Below, piece after piece: positions 1 through 9,701 of a stretch of 64,000 nt of DNA. The position numbers and the translations under genes were made by a program. A model generated the notes under the pieces. That model was not told where the DNA came from. It ran no database searches and saw only the letters and a list, made by a program, of their open reading frames with translations. Position 1 is the first letter of the stretch; the number at the start of each line of letters is the position of its first letter. The stretch covers positions 2,232,001 through 2,296,000 of the forward strand of contig NZ_LT629710.1 of NCBI RefSeq assembly GCF_900104535.1. Direction: 5' to 3'. The stretch comes from Nakamurella panacisegetis (GTDB taxonomy: Bacteria; Actinomycetota; Actinomycetes; Mycobacteriales; Nakamurellaceae).

Positions 1-1209
1 CTGGCCCAGCTCGACGCCCGACGCGCGGCTCTCACCGCCGGGGCGGCGCAGGCCGATGCGCTCAAGGCCCGACGTGAGGAATTGCTGAATCAGCGCAAGG
101 CGGGGACCCGCGGCTGGCAGGTGATGTTGCGGGCCGAGATCCAGCGGGCGCGGGTCGACCTCACGCACGAGACGGCGCGTGAGGTGCGGGAGGCATCCCA
201 GATGTTCCGCGGGGCGATCGACGCCGCGGACAACGCCGAACTGAAGAACATGGCTTTCCACATCGACGCCTACGCCCAGGCGATGACCGCCCGGGCCCAT
301 GGCCGGCTGACCGACGCCATGGGCCGGATCTGCCGGACGGTGCTGTCCGAGTTGTTCACGCCGCCGGAGCTCACCGTGCTGGTCTCCCAGCTGGCCACCC
401 GTCCGTACCAGGCACTGGTCACGCGGGCCCCGGACAAACCCAGGAACATGGACGACACGATCATGACGATGTCCGGCGCCGGCATGGGTTTCACCATGTC
501 CCGGATGCTGACCATGCTGCCGGCGGCCGCCCTGCCCGCAGCCTTCGGCGTGGTGATGGCGCCGGTGTCGATCGTCCTCGGCGGCGCCGCCGCGTTCTAC
601 CTGATGAAATCGCGCCGTCGGATCGCCGAGAAGGGACACCTCAAGCAGTGGCTGATGGAGGTGCTCGGGGAGGCCAAGGCCCAGATCGACCAGAACATCG
701 CCGAGCAGTTCATCGAGGCCGACGAGCAGTTGACCCTGGCCCTGGACGACGCCCTCACGCGTCAGGTCGCCGCTCTCGACCAGCAGATCAGAGAGGTCGA
801 CGGCGCGCTGAAACTGGACGCCACCGAACGGTCCGGGCGCGTGCGGACGTTGGACGAACGCCGCGCCGCCGGAGCGAGCATCGTGGCCGGCGGGGAGGCG
901 TTGCTGCACCGCATCCGGGCCACCCGGGCCGGTGTCCTCCAGGCGACCGAGTCGGGCGACGCGAGCCCCGCCACGCGGCCGGCCCCGGCCGCGCCGGCGC
1001 CCCCTCGATCCATCAAGTTGCCCGGTGGCCTGCCGGAACTGATGCGGGCACCGTCCGGTCGCCACGCGGCGCCCGAACCGTCGCCGCGGCCGACATCCGA
1101 TGCCCGGTTCGCCGGGTTGAACCTGGCCGCCCTGGTCGCGGCGGCGCCCGCGCGCCGTCCAGCTTCTCCGGCCGATCCGGCCGATCCGCCGCTCGCTCCG
1201 CCGCCCTGA
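1..1209 (+). CDS. C-terminal part of a probable dynamin-like GTPase (cut by window start)
   Basis: The reading frame is open from base 1, so this is the tail of a longer protein; about 402 residues are visible. It begins with Arg/Glu/Leu-rich helical sequence, has a hydrophobic Ala/Gly/Val/Leu hairpin near bases 490-610 followed by the basic stop KSRRR, then a long charged helical region, and ends in a Pro/Ala-rich tail. Helix, membrane hairpin, 'W-L-E-L-A-I' helix and coiled coil is the layout of the C-terminal half of bacterial dynamin-like proteins of the IniA/DynA type, which remodel or protect the membrane. The GTPase domain itself would lie left of the window, so the family call rests on architecture only. 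Confidence 0.55.
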   Translation: MAQLDARRAALTAGAAQADALKARREELLNQRKAGTRGWQVMLRAEIQRARVDLTHETAREVREASQMFRGAIDAADNAELKNMAFHIDAYAQAMTARAHGRLTDAMGRICRTVLSELFTPPELTVLVSQLATRPYQALVTRAPDKPRNMDDTIMTMSGAGMGFTMSRMLTMLPAAALPAAFGVVMAPVSIVLGGAAAFYLMKSRRRIAEKGHLKQWLMEVLGEAKAQIDQNIAEQFIEADEQLTLALDDALTRQVAALDQQIREVDGALKLDATERSGRVRTLDERRAAGASIVAGGEALLHRIRATRAGVLQATESGDASPATRPAPAAPAPPRSIKLPGGLPELMRAPSGRHAAPEPSPRPTSDARFAGLNLAALVAAAPARRPASPADPADPPLAPPP

Positions 1210-1312
1210 TCCACGCCCCTGATCGCGGGTCGGCGGAACCGAAAGGCCCGTCCGCGAGTCCGAACCGCAGTACCGTGCCTCATCCGCGACCGCGACTGCC
1301 CGAGGAGGATCG

Positions 1313-2161
1313 ATGTTCACCGACGCCGACCCGGCCGACCACTTCGGATCCGAACCCGATGTGCCGCCGGACCACCTCGAAGCGCTGTCCGCAGCCGCTT
1401 TCGACGACCACGACTATCCGGGCGTGCCCGGGGAGCACATCGGGGCGGCCGCGGCCGGGGACGCCGACGGCGACGGCGAGTCCGCTCCGGCGCACGGCGC
1501 CGAATTCGTCCCGACCACCGAGGCTGAGCCATCCGCTCCCGGCCCGGCGCCCGGGGCCGATCCGCCGGCGACCCACACCGCTCCGGACATCGTCTACACC
1601 AGCCTCGGCGGCGGCACGACGGACCTCGGCCCACCGGTCGAGGACCTCGACGGGGACGGGATCGCCGAGTCGGTCGCGGTGCACACGGCGGCCGGCGACA
1701 TCCTCGTCCTGTCCGACACCGACGGCGACGGCCACCCCGACCAGATGATCCAGATCGACCCGACCACCGGCACCGCGACCTGGGCCGTTCCCGACGACCA
1801 CGGTGGCTGGGACGTCGTCCAGACCGGTCACGTCGACGCCGACGGCATCGTGGTCGTCGACCATGCGCAGCAGACCCCGGCCCACGTCGCGGCCCGGACC
1901 GACCCCGACCGGGGCGACGTCGAGGTGGCGGTGGGCGGCCGGTCGTTCGACGCCGGGCCGGCCACCATCGACAGTGACGGCGACGGCGTTCCGGACACCG
2001 TGAAGGTGGCCGGACCCGGCGGATCCACGCTCTACTACCGGGACTCCGACGGTGACGGCGTGGCCGACAGGGCCTGGACCACCGACCCGTCCGGGCAGGT
2101 CACGGCCAACTACACCCTCGAACACGACGGGACATGGGCGGCTTCCGGCAGCGCGCCCTGA
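1313..2161 (+). CDS. DxDGDG-repeat protein, DUF6802-like (282 aa)
   Basis: Start ATG follows a strong GAGGAGG site at 1302-1308. No signal peptide or membrane segment is visible. After an acidic, Ala/Pro-rich N-terminal third come modules that open with 'DLDGDGIAES' or 'DSDGDGVPDT' and continue through a second loop such as 'DTDGDGHPDQ', ending in 'GGWDVVQTGH'. These DxDGDGxxD loops resemble calcium-binding loops of FG-GAP/thrombospondin-3-like repeats. The same module occurs in the next gene, so the two form a paralogous pair downstream of the dynamin-like gene. The actinobacterial family called DUF6802 has this appearance, but I assign it from memory of its motif. Function unknown. Confidence 0.75.
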   Translation: MFTDADPADHFGSEPDVPPDHLEALSAAAFDDHDYPGVPGEHIGAAAAGDADGDGESAPAHGAEFVPTTEAEPSAPGPAPGADPPATHTAPDIVYTSLGGGTTDLGPPVEDLDGDGIAESVAVHTAAGDILVLSDTDGDGHPDQMIQIDPTTGTATWAVPDDHGGWDVVQTGHVDADGIVVVDHAQQTPAHVAARTDPDRGDVEVAVGGRSFDAGPATIDSDGDGVPDTVKVAGPGGSTLYYRDSDGDGVADRAWTTDPSGQVTANYTLEHDGTWAASGSAP

Positions 2162-2335
2162 CGCACCGGAGGCCGCCGCCGCTCCACGCACCGAATCGGC
2201 TCCTGGCCATCGCTCGTCGTGCGGCGTCGTTCCGGCCCGGCGGCATCTTGACCGGGAACCGAATGTCCGATGTTCTCGTCACAGGTGCACGAACCAGCAG
2301 GCGCCCGAGGCGCCGACCCGACCCGAGGAGCCACC

Positions 2336-3508
2336 ATGGAGTTCGACACCGGTCCCGATGTGCAGCCGGGCCACGACATCAGCATCAGCGGTTCCTCCGG
2401 GTCCACCGATCTCGGGGCGGCCACCTACGACTCGGACCACGATGGGGTGGCCGATTCGGTGATCGTGATCGAGGACGACCACGAGTACGTCATCACCGAC
2501 TCCGACCACGACGGCCACGCCGACTCGATCCACGCCTACGACGAGAACGGCAACCAGGTCGACCCGAAGACCGGAGCGCCGATCGACGGCTCGGGTGACG
2601 GCACGACCGGCGGGTCGAGCGACGGCACCACCGGAACCGACACCGGCGCCTCCACCACCGACCACACGGGCAGCAGCACGACCGGCGCCTCGACCGACGG
2701 CACCCAGACCGGTTCGTCCTCGGACGCCGGGTCCGACATCACGGTCACCGGCAGCGACGGCTCGGCCCACTCCATCGGAACACCGACCGTCGATCTCGAC
2801 CACGACGGATCACCGGACACGGCCGTCGTGCACAACAGCGATGGATCGGTCACCGGCTACACCGACCGCGACGGCGACGGCCACGCCGATCAGATCACGC
2901 AGATCGGAGCGGACGGCAAGGTCGTCATCGCGGTGGCCGACAACAACGGCGGCTGGACGATCACCACCACCGGGCATCTCGACGCCTCCGGAAATCTCGT
3001 GCCCGACGGCACTCCGAACCCCGATGCCAGTCTGGACCCGGCCGACACGGCCGGGGTCACGTCCGGCCACACCACCACTTCAGGCACGGCCACCGGGGCC
3101 TCGGACCACACCACCTCCGGCCAGACCACCTCCGAGCCGACCGGCGACGGCCGGACCGTCGCCGAGCCGGTCCCGAACAGCGCCCCGATCAGCGGAAACG
3201 AGCCGGACGGGGACATCACCTTCAGCGAGGACGGCAAGGACTACGACCTCGGCCACCCGACCACCGATCTGGACGGCGACGGGACACCGGACACCGTCGT
3301 CACGCACCTGGCCGACGGCACCGTCGTCGGCTACACCGACACCGACGGCGACGGCACGGCCGACCAGATCACCCAGATCTCGGCCGGCGGTCAGGTCGTC
3401 ATCGGCGTTTCCGACGGACACGGCGGCTGGACGCAGGCGGCCACCGGACACATGGGTGCGGACGGCAAGTTCGTGCCGGACTCCTCCGCCGCGGCCACCA
3501 CCGGCTGA
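2336..3508 (+). CDS. DxDGDG-repeat protein with Thr/Ser/Gly-rich linkers (390 aa)
   Basis: The ATG at 2336 has GAGGAG five bases upstream and is preferred over an in-frame ATG 22 codons earlier that lacks a ribosome site. The protein has one partial and two full modules of about 75 residues, each running 'DLDxDGxPDTxVxH', then 'GYTDxDGDGxADQITQI', then 'GGWT...TGH'. The modules are separated by long linkers made almost only of Gly, Ser, Thr and Asp. The architecture suggests an extracellular or surface calcium-binding stalk, yet no signal peptide is visible, so export would need another route. It is a paralogue of the preceding gene, 174 bp away on the same strand. No enzymatic motif seen. 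Confidence 0.75.
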   Translation: MEFDTGPDVQPGHDISISGSSGSTDLGAATYDSDHDGVADSVIVIEDDHEYVITDSDHDGHADSIHAYDENGNQVDPKTGAPIDGSGDGTTGGSSDGTTGTDTGASTTDHTGSSTTGASTDGTQTGSSSDAGSDITVTGSDGSAHSIGTPTVDLDHDGSPDTAVVHNSDGSVTGYTDRDGDGHADQITQIGADGKVVIAVADNNGGWTITTTGHLDASGNLVPDGTPNPDASLDPADTAGVTSGHTTTSGTATGASDHTTSGQTTSEPTGDGRTVAEPVPNSAPISGNEPDGDITFSEDGKDYDLGHPTTDLDGDGTPDTVVTHLADGTVVGYTDTDGDGTADQITQISAGGQVVIGVSDGHGGWTQAATGHMGADGKFVPDSSAAATTG

Positions 3509-3558
3509 GACGGACCACCAACCCTGCCGTTCCCGAGCCAGGCGTCGGTGCCGCGTCC

Positions 3559-3564
3559 TACAGT
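3559..3564 (+). promoter_or_regulatory. -10 box of a leaderless promoter for tldD
   Basis: TACAGT ends six bases before the GTG start of tldD, and no Shine-Dalgarno sequence lies between. This TAnnnT-to-start spacing is what leaderless actinobacterial transcripts show. No clear -35 box. Confidence 0.45.
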
Positions 3565-3570
3565 GACGGG

Positions 3571-5094
3571 GTGAGCGTCCGACCCAGTCCCGAGCACGGC
3601 ATCGACGCCGCGTTCCTCGAGTTCCCGATGCGCCGGCTGGCCGACGCCGCCCTGTCGGCCGCCACCGCGGCCGGTGCGTCGTTCGCCGACTTCCGCTTCG
3701 AACGGCTGATGACCAGCGAGCTGCACCTGCGGGACACGGTCGTGCAGTCGGCCGTCGACTCGGCCACCACCGGGTTCGCGGTCAGGGTCATCGTGGACGG
3801 CATCTGGGGTTTTGCGGCCGCGGTGGTGCCGACCACCGATGCCGCGGCGGCGACCGCCCGGCAGGCGGTTGACGTCGCCCGGGCCTTGGCCGGGGTCGTC
3901 GCCGAGCGGGTGGAGCGGGCGCCCGAACCGATCCATCGGGACGTCCATTGGGTCAGCGCGTATCACGTCGACCCGTTCGGCGTGCCGACCGCGGACAAGG
4001 TGGCGCTGCTGCTCGATCGGTCCGAGCGACTGCTCGCCGCCGACGGCGTGGCGCACACCAGGGCAGGCCTGCACTCGGTGAAGGAGAACAAGTTCTACGC
4101 CGACACCGACGGCACCATGACGACCCAGCAGCGGGTGCGGTTGCAGCCCGATCTGGAAGCGGTGGCCGTCGACGCCGCGTCCGGCGGCTTCGAATCCATG
4201 TCCTCGCTCGCGCCGCCGGTGGGCCGCGGTTTCGAGTACCTCACCGATGGCACCTGGGACTTCGACGGCGAGATCGATTCCCTGCCCCATGATCTCGCGG
4301 AGAAGCAGAAGGCCCCGTCGGTGGCTGCGGGCCGGTACGACCTGGTCATCGACCCGACCAATCTCTGGTTGACGATCCACGAATCGATCGGGCACGCCAC
4401 CGAGTACGACCGGGCCATCGGCTACGAGGCGGCCTATGCCGGTACCTCCTTCGCCACTCCGGACCAGCTCGGCACCCTGGTCTACGGCTCACCGGTGATG
4501 CACGTGACCGGTGACCGGACCGTGCCGCACGGCCTGGCCACCATCGGGTACGACGACGACGGTGTCGCCGGACAGTCCTGGGACCTGATCACCGCCGGAA
4601 TCCTGACCGGGTACCAGGTCGACCGGGTGTTCGCGAAGCGGCTCGGGCTCGACCGGTCCAACGGCTGCGCGCTGGCCGATTCGCCGTCGCATCAACCGTT
4701 GCAGCGGATGGCCAATGTGTCGTTGCAGCCCGATCCGCGGGGCGGCTCGACGGCCGATCTCATTGCCGGGGTGGAGCGGGGGATCTACGTGGTCGGCGAC
4801 AAGTCCTGGTCGATCGACATGCAGCGCTACAACTTCCAGTTCACGGGGCAGCGCTTCTACCGGATCCTGAACGGCGAGATCGACGGCCAGGTCAAGGATG
4901 TCGCCTACCAGGCCACCACGACCGACTTCTGGGGAGCGATGGACGCCGTCGGCGGACCCGGAACGTACCTGCTGGGCGGTGCCCTGAACTGCGGCAAAGG
5001 GCAGCCCGGGCAGACCGCTCCGGTGTCGCACGGCAGCCCCTCGGCGCGGTTCCGCAGCATCAACGTGCTCAACACAGTTGACGAGGGGGCCTGA
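3571..5094 (+). CDS. tldD: TldD family metalloprotease
   Basis: 507 residues, the usual length for TldD. The zinc-binding motif HESIGH (HExxxH) is at residues 270-275, followed by the conserved Gly/Tyr-rich stretch and the C-terminal 'GGALNCGKGQPGQ'. TldD and TldE (PmbA) form a heterodimeric peptidase that degrades unfolded peptides and, in some bacteria, matures peptide antibiotics or processes the CcdA antitoxin; here no such substrate gene is nearby. The GTG start is chosen because it follows a -10-like TACAGT by six bases and matches the family N-terminus. The stop overlaps the tldE start by one base (TGATG), implying translational coupling. Confidence 0.93.
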   Translation: MSVRPSPEHGIDAAFLEFPMRRLADAALSAATAAGASFADFRFERLMTSELHLRDTVVQSAVDSATTGFAVRVIVDGIWGFAAAVVPTTDAAAATARQAVDVARALAGVVAERVERAPEPIHRDVHWVSAYHVDPFGVPTADKVALLLDRSERLLAADGVAHTRAGLHSVKENKFYADTDGTMTTQQRVRLQPDLEAVAVDAASGGFESMSSLAPPVGRGFEYLTDGTWDFDGEIDSLPHDLAEKQKAPSVAAGRYDLVIDPTNLWLTIHESIGHATEYDRAIGYEAAYAGTSFATPDQLGTLVYGSPVMHVTGDRTVPHGLATIGYDDDGVAGQSWDLITAGILTGYQVDRVFAKRLGLDRSNGCALADSPSHQPLQRMANVSLQPDPRGGSTADLIAGVERGIYVVGDKSWSIDMQRYNFQFTGQRFYRILNGEIDGQVKDVAYQATTTDFWGAMDAVGGPGTYLLGGALNCGKGQPGQTAPVSHGSPSARFRSINVLNTVDEGA

Positions 5095-6515
5095 TGCCGA
5101 CCGCCGATCCAGCGCTCCTGACGCCGGTCCAGATCGTCGAAATCGCCCTGGCCGCATCGCGTTCCGATGGTTGTGTGGTGGTGGTGACCACCGAGAGCAC
5201 GGCTAACGTGCGGTGGGCCAACAACACGGTCACCACCAGCGGCGTCTCGGACAACCTGTCGTGGTTCGTCATCTCGGTGGTCGGAGGTGCATCCGGAACG
5301 GTGAACGCCTCCGCGTCCGGTGCGGCGTCGGCGCGCACCGTCGTCGAGGTCGTCCGGCAGTCGGAACGAGAGGCCGCCGCGGCCGCCTCGGCCGGGCGGG
5401 CGCAGGACTACGCCGAGCTGGTCGGGCCGGAGCAGGCCGGCGGTTCGGACGAGGATTTCGACACTCCCGGTGAACAAACCACTTTCGGCGTCTACCGCCG
5501 CCTGCTCGCCGACCTGGCCCCCTCGTTCGACGAAGCCCGGTCGGCTGACCGCCTGCTGTTCGGGTTCGCCCGCCACGAGATCAGCACGAGCTACCTCGGA
5601 ACGTCCACCGGGATCCGGCGCCGCTGGGTGCAGCCGACCGGGACGGTGGAGGTCAACGCGAAGTCAGCCGACCTGGCCCGCTCGTCCTGGGCCGGCGCCT
5701 ACACGGCCGACTTCACCGACGTCGATGTCCGGGCCGTCACCGACGGCCTGACCCGACGGCTGGACTGGGCGAAAAGCACCGTCGACCTGCCGCCCGGGCG
5801 CTACGACACGGTTCTTCCGCCGACCGCGGTGGCCGACTTCCTGTTGTACCTGGCCTGGATGGCCGGCGCCCGCGGTGCGTACGAGGGACGTTCGGCCTTC
5901 TCCGCCCCCGGCGGCGGCACCCGGCTCGGGGAGCGCCTGTCCGAGCAGCCTCTGTACCTGTACTCGGACCCGGCGTACCGCGGGTTGGATGCGGCACCGT
6001 TCGTGCTGACCGGGTCATCGTCCGATTCGTTCTCGGTGTTCGACAACGGCGCCCGGATCGAACGGACGGACATCATCGCCGACGGACGGATCGCCAACCT
6101 GGTCAACACCCGGAGCCTGGCAGCCGAGAAGGGGGTCCCGTTCCGGACCGTGGGAGACAACCTGATCCTCGACGGGGGTGACGACAGCCTGGGCGTCGAC
6201 GACCTGGTCCGTGGGGTCGACCGGGGGCTGCTGGTCACCTCCCAGTGGTACCTGCGGGAGGTCGATCCGATGACGATGCTGCTGACCGGCCTGACCCGGG
6301 ACGGGGTGTTCCTGATCGAGAAGGGCGAGGTCACCGGCGCGGTCAACAACTTCCGGTTCAACATGTCGCCGCTCGACGTGCTGCGGCAGGCCGCGGTGGT
6401 GGGCCGGACGCAGGCGGCGTTGTCCCGCGAGTGGAGCGACTGGTTCACCCGCAGCGCGATGCCGCCGGTCCGGGTGGAGGGCTTCAACATGTCCTCGGTG
6501 TCCAAGGCGCAGTAG
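5094..6515 (+). CDS. tldE: TldE/PmbA-like metalloprotease subunit
   Basis: 473 residues, partner of TldD. It has the TldD/PmbA fold sequence, including 'ANNTVTTSGVSDNLSW' near residue 40 and the C-terminal 'GEVTGAVNNFRFNMSP', but no HExxxH, as expected for the non-catalytic TldE subunit. The ATG overlaps the tldD stop codon by one base, so the two are co-transcribed and probably co-translated in a fixed ratio. The gene is followed by a 440-bp non-coding stretch before pckG, so the operon most likely ends here. Confidence 0.92.
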   Translation: MPTADPALLTPVQIVEIALAASRSDGCVVVVTTESTANVRWANNTVTTSGVSDNLSWFVISVVGGASGTVNASASGAASARTVVEVVRQSEREAAAAASAGRAQDYAELVGPEQAGGSDEDFDTPGEQTTFGVYRRLLADLAPSFDEARSADRLLFGFARHEISTSYLGTSTGIRRRWVQPTGTVEVNAKSADLARSSWAGAYTADFTDVDVRAVTDGLTRRLDWAKSTVDLPPGRYDTVLPPTAVADFLLYLAWMAGARGAYEGRSAFSAPGGGTRLGERLSEQPLYLYSDPAYRGLDAAPFVLTGSSSDSFSVFDNGARIERTDIIADGRIANLVNTRSLAAEKGVPFRTVGDNLILDGGDDSLGVDDLVRGVDRGLLVTSQWYLREVDPMTMLLTGLTRDGVFLIEKGEVTGAVNNFRFNMSPLDVLRQAAVVGRTQAALSREWSDWFTRSAMPPVRVEGFNMSSVSKAQ

Positions 6516-6955
6516 GCCGCAGGCGCTGTCGCGGGGTGGGGTTCGGATCCCCCGGGGGTGGGTTGTGCTGACCGGCGTCGTCGTCGGCCGATCAGCAGAC
6601 CGTGCCGACCTCTCGGGCGAGTCCATCCTGGGCCCCGGTCACGCATCCCGTCGAGCCGGCCGAGCGCGGCACAGGGCCCGAATTTGGGTGGATGGCACGC
6701 CGAATTCATTTTCTGACCACAACAATTCAAGTCTCAACATATTCAAACAAACGTGTGTGCCATCACGTGTTCTGAATCGATCTCTTTCACGATTCTGTGG
6801 TGTGCGCCTCACAAGATCACCGGCGAAATCGTAGACTCCGTGGCTAAAGTCAGCGGAATCCTCGCCAGAGTCGGCCGGTTGCCGCTGGCTTTGCGCCGAC
6901 GGGAATGTTGGCCGATGGGCGCCAATCAAACGAAAATCAACAGGAGATGGTGTCG
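6516..6955. other. Long intergenic region, probable pckG promoter region
   Basis: These 440 bases hold no supported gene. The stretch from about 6685 to 6840 is clearly less GC-rich than its surroundings, as expected for a promoter region, and lies upstream of pckG. I could not fix a convincing -35/-10 pair or an operator. Half-sites such as CACGTG and TGTG/CACA pairs occur, but their spacing does not match the CRP/GlxR consensus. Confidence 0.5.
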
Positions 6956-8905
6956 ATGACCGCCGTTGTCAATCCGCCCCTCGAACAGATCGCCGTGCCC
7001 AGTCGTCCGACCGCGTCGCCCGCCCGCACGCGGCTGGCTGCCGTGCCCGATCCGACCGCAACCGTGCCCGAACCGGCATCCCCGATCGTGGCCACCGACG
7101 CCGCCCTGCTGGACTGGGTCACCGAAATCACCGCGCTGACCGAGCCGGACGCCGTGGTGTGGGTCAACGGATCGGACGCGGAGTACAAGGCGTTGACCGA
7201 CAAGCTGGTCGAGGCGGGCACCTTCGTCCGACTGGCCAAGAAGCCGAACTCCTTCTACTGCGCCTCCGATCCGAGCGACGTGGCCCGGGTCGAGGACCGC
7301 ACCTACATCTGCTCGGTGGAGCAGAAGGACGCCGGGGCCACCAACAACTGGATGGCGCCGTCGGAGATGAAGGCGATCATGACCGACCTCTATCGCGGCA
7401 GCATGCGCGGCCGGACGCTCTATGTCGTCCCGTTCTGCATGGGACCGTACGAGGCGGAAATCCCGATGCTCGGCGTCGAGATCACCGATTCGGAATACGT
7501 CGTGGCCTCCATGCGGATCATGACGCGGGTGGGTGACCGGGCTCTGGAACTGATCAATGCCGGCGGCACCTGGGTGCGGGCCCTGCACTCGGTTGGTGCG
7601 CCGCTCGCCCCGGGCGAGGCGGACGTGCCGTGGCCGTGCAACGACACGAAGTACATCACCCAGTTCCCCGAGGAGCGGACGATCTGGTCGTTCGGCTCCG
7701 GCTACGGCGGAAACGCCTTGCTGGGCAAGAAGTGTTACTCGCTCCGGATCGCCTCGGTGATCGCCCGGGACGAGGGTTGGCTGGCCGAACACATGCTGAT
7801 CCTCAAGCTGATCTCGCCCGAGAAGGACGTCCACTACGTGGTGGCCGCATTCCCGAGTGCCTGCGGCAAGACGAATCTCGCGATGCTGGAACCGACCATC
7901 CCGGGGTGGGAGGTACAGACGCTGGGCGACGACATCGCCTGGATGCGGTTCGGCACCGACGGACGGCTGTACGCGGTGAATCCGGAATACGGGCTGTTCG
8001 GGGTGGCCCCGGGGACCGGTTGGACCACGAACCCCAACGCCATGAAGGCCATCGAGGCCGGCAACTCGGTCTTCACCAACGTCGCCCTGACCGATGACGG
8101 CGACGTCTGGTGGGAGGGCATGACGCCGGAGCCGCCGGCCCACCTCACCGACTGGAAGGGCCGCGAGTGGACTCCGTCCGGTCTGGATGCCGACGGGAAC
8201 AAGCTGGAGTCGGCCGGACAACCGGCGGCTCACCCGAACTCCCGTTTCTGCACGCCGATCACGCAGTGCCCGATCCTGGCCCCTGAGTACGACGAGCCGG
8301 TCGGCGTCCCCATCTCGGCCATCCTGTTCGGCGGCCGGCGCAAGACGACCATTCCGTTGGTGGCCCAGGCGCGCGACTGGAATCACGGTGTGTTCATGGG
8401 TGCCACCCTCTCGTCCGAGACGACCGCCGCGGCCACCGGTGCGGTCGGTGTGGTCCGTCGTGACCCGATGGCCATGCTGCCGTTCATGGGCTACGACGCC
8501 GGCGACTACTTCAAGCACTGGGCCGACCTGGGCGACCGGCCGGATGCCGACCAACTGCCGAAGATCTTCTACGTCAACTGGTTCCGGCGCGCCGCCGACG
8601 GTGGATTCCTGTGGCCCGGCTTCGGCGAGAACTCCCGGGTGCTGAAATGGGTGATCGACCGCCTCGAGGGGCGGGCCGACGCGCAGTCCACCCCGATCGG
8701 GTTGGTCCCGGCCCCGGGCGAGTTGGACATCGACGGGCTGGACGTCACACCGGAAGACGTCGAGGCTGCCCTGGCCATCGACGTGGACGAGTGGAAGGCC
8801 GAGCTACCGCTGATCGACGAGTGGTTCGACTTCATCGGCGACACCGTCCCGGAGTCCCTGCACGCCGAACTGGCCGGCCTCAAGTCGCGCTTGGGTCTGG
8901 CCTGA
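6956..8905 (+). CDS. pckG: Phosphoenolpyruvate carboxykinase (GTP)
   Basis: 649 residues. It converts oxaloacetate plus GTP to phosphoenolpyruvate, CO2 and GDP, the first committed step of gluconeogenesis. The kinase P-loop '[12 protein letters not shown]' is near residues 299-310, and the family motifs 'NWMAPSEM', 'RTMYVVPF'-type (here [11 protein letters not shown]) and '[12 protein letters not shown]' are present. The ATG at 6956 is preferred because CAGGAG lies nine bases upstream; two closer upstream starts overlap that ribosome site. The protein has about 40 extra Pro/Ala-rich residues at the N-terminus compared with the roughly 606-residue mycobacterial enzyme. The gene stands alone. 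Confidence 0.95.
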   Translation: MTAVVNPPLEQIAVPSRPTASPARTRLAAVPDPTATVPEPASPIVATDAALLDWVTEITALTEPDAVVWVNGSDAEYKALTDKLVEAGTFVRLAKKPNSFYCASDPSDVARVEDRTYICSVEQKDAGATNNWMAPSEMKAIMTDLYRGSMRGRTLYVVPFCMGPYEAEIPMLGVEITDSEYVVASMRIMTRVGDRALELINAGGTWVRALHSVGAPLAPGEADVPWPCNDTKYITQFPEERTIWSFGSGYGGNALLGKKCYSLRIASVIARDEGWLAEHMLILKLISPEKDVHYVVAAFPSACGKTNLAMLEPTIPGWEVQTLGDDIAWMRFGTDGRLYAVNPEYGLFGVAPGTGWTTNPNAMKAIEAGNSVFTNVALTDDGDVWWEGMTPEPPAHLTDWKGREWTPSGLDADGNKLESAGQPAAHPNSRFCTPITQCPILAPEYDEPVGVPISAILFGGRRKTTIPLVAQARDWNHGVFMGATLSSETTAAATGAVGVVRRDPMAMLPFMGYDAGDYFKHWADLGDRPDADQLPKIFYVNWFRRAADGGFLWPGFGENSRVLKWVIDRLEGRADAQSTPIGLVPAPGELDIDGLDVTPEDVEAALAIDVDEWKAELPLIDEWFDFIGDTVPESLHAELAGLKSRLGLA

Positions 8906-8906
8906 A

Positions 8907-8926
8907 GCCGGCTCGCGGGGGCCGGC
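8907..8926. terminator. GC hairpin between convergent pckG and tetR
   Basis: GCCGGC at 8907-8912 pairs with GCCGGC at 8921-8926 across an eight-base loop in the 33-bp gap between two convergent genes. There is no U-tract, which is common for actinobacterial terminators. Confidence 0.4.
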
Positions 8927-8938
8927 CGCGTCCGGTGG

Positions 8939-9559
8939 TCAGGATCGGGAGCTGAACGCGATCACTGCGCGGCCGGCGTTGTACAGCGCATCCGCAACCG
9001 TGGCCGGGTCGCTGAGGTAGCCGCTGACCATCGCACCGTCACGCAACATGACCAACTCGTCGGCGACCCGGGCCGAGTTCTCGACCTCGATCTCGTCGAG
9101 AAGATCCTGGATGGCCTGTCTGAACCAGCGGCGATGCGTATCCACCACCCGTCGTACCGGGTGGTCCGGGTCGGCGTACTCGGCTGCCGCGTTGATGAAC
9201 GGGCAACCCCGAAATCCTGGACGGCAACTCTCGGCCCCGATGGCCTGGGCCACGATCCGGAACACGTCAGGAATGTTCCCGGCTGCCTTCCGGGCGCCGG
9301 CGATGGCGTCGCGTTCCCATTCGGCGCGTCGCTCGAGGTAGGCCACGATCAACTCGTCCTTCGTCGGGAAGTGCCGGTAGAAGGTGACCTTCGTGATGCC
9401 CACCTGGGCGATGATCTTCTCCGCGCTCACCGCACGCAGGCCCTGCGCGTAGAACAACTCAGTGGCGGCGTCGACGATGCGCTCCCGCATCGGCACCTTC
9501 GTGGCCGGGTGGACGGCAGCGGGGGCACCGCCGGCTGGGCTCGTCTCCGTGTGTGTCAT
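8939..9559 (-). CDS. TetR family transcriptional regulator
   Basis: 206 residues. The N-terminal helix-turn-helix reads 'VSAEKIIAQVGITKVTFYRHF' in the standard TetR position (about residues 44-64), followed by 'TKDELIVAYL'. The remainder is the all-helical ligand and dimerisation domain. It is divergent from the alpha/beta hydrolase at 9702, and a 30-bp imperfect palindrome lies between them, so it probably represses itself and the hydrolase. The inducer cannot be read from the sequence; an ester or small hydrophobic substrate of the hydrolase is a reasonable guess. Confidence 0.9.
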   Translation of the reverse strand: MTHTETSPAGGAPAAVHPATKVPMRERIVDAATELFYAQGLRAVSAEKIIAQVGITKVTFYRHFPTKDELIVAYLERRAEWERDAIAGARKAAGNIPDVFRIVAQAIGAESCRPGFRGCPFINAAAEYADPDHPVRRVVDTHRRWFRQAIQDLLDEIEVENSARVADELVMLRDGAMVSGYLSDPATVADALYNAGRAVIAFSSRS

Positions 9560-9657
9560 GTCGCCTCTCAGTCTGCCTCACCTCTTCCCATTCCGGTGTC
9601 GGCCATCGGCGGCCGTGGAATTCCTGCTTGCGCGGCTTCATGAGCTGCTCTATGGTC

Positions 9658-9687
9658 ATTGGTGGAGTTACTAGTTAGTCTACCAAT
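9658..9687. promoter_or_regulatory. Palindromic operator between tetR and hydrolase
   Basis: A 30-bp imperfect palindrome centred on CTAG (9671-9674): ATTGGT at the left end mirrors ACCAAT at the right, and 12 of 15 positions per arm match. It lies just upstream of the ribosome site of the hydrolase and in the divergent promoter region of the TetR gene, the usual place for a TetR operator. Confidence 0.65.
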
Positions 9688-9701
9688 TGAAGGAGAGCCT
9701 C

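Noticed and set aside
6685-6840. CRP/GlxR site ahead of pckG
   Set aside because: TGTG and CACA halves occur but with eight or five bases between rather than the six of TGTGA-N6-TCACA.
6926-8554. A 542-codon open frame antisense to pckG
   Set aside because: Its codons mirror the high third-position GC of pckG on the other strand, the product is low-complexity (His/Arg/Gly-rich) and no ribosome site or family motif is present.
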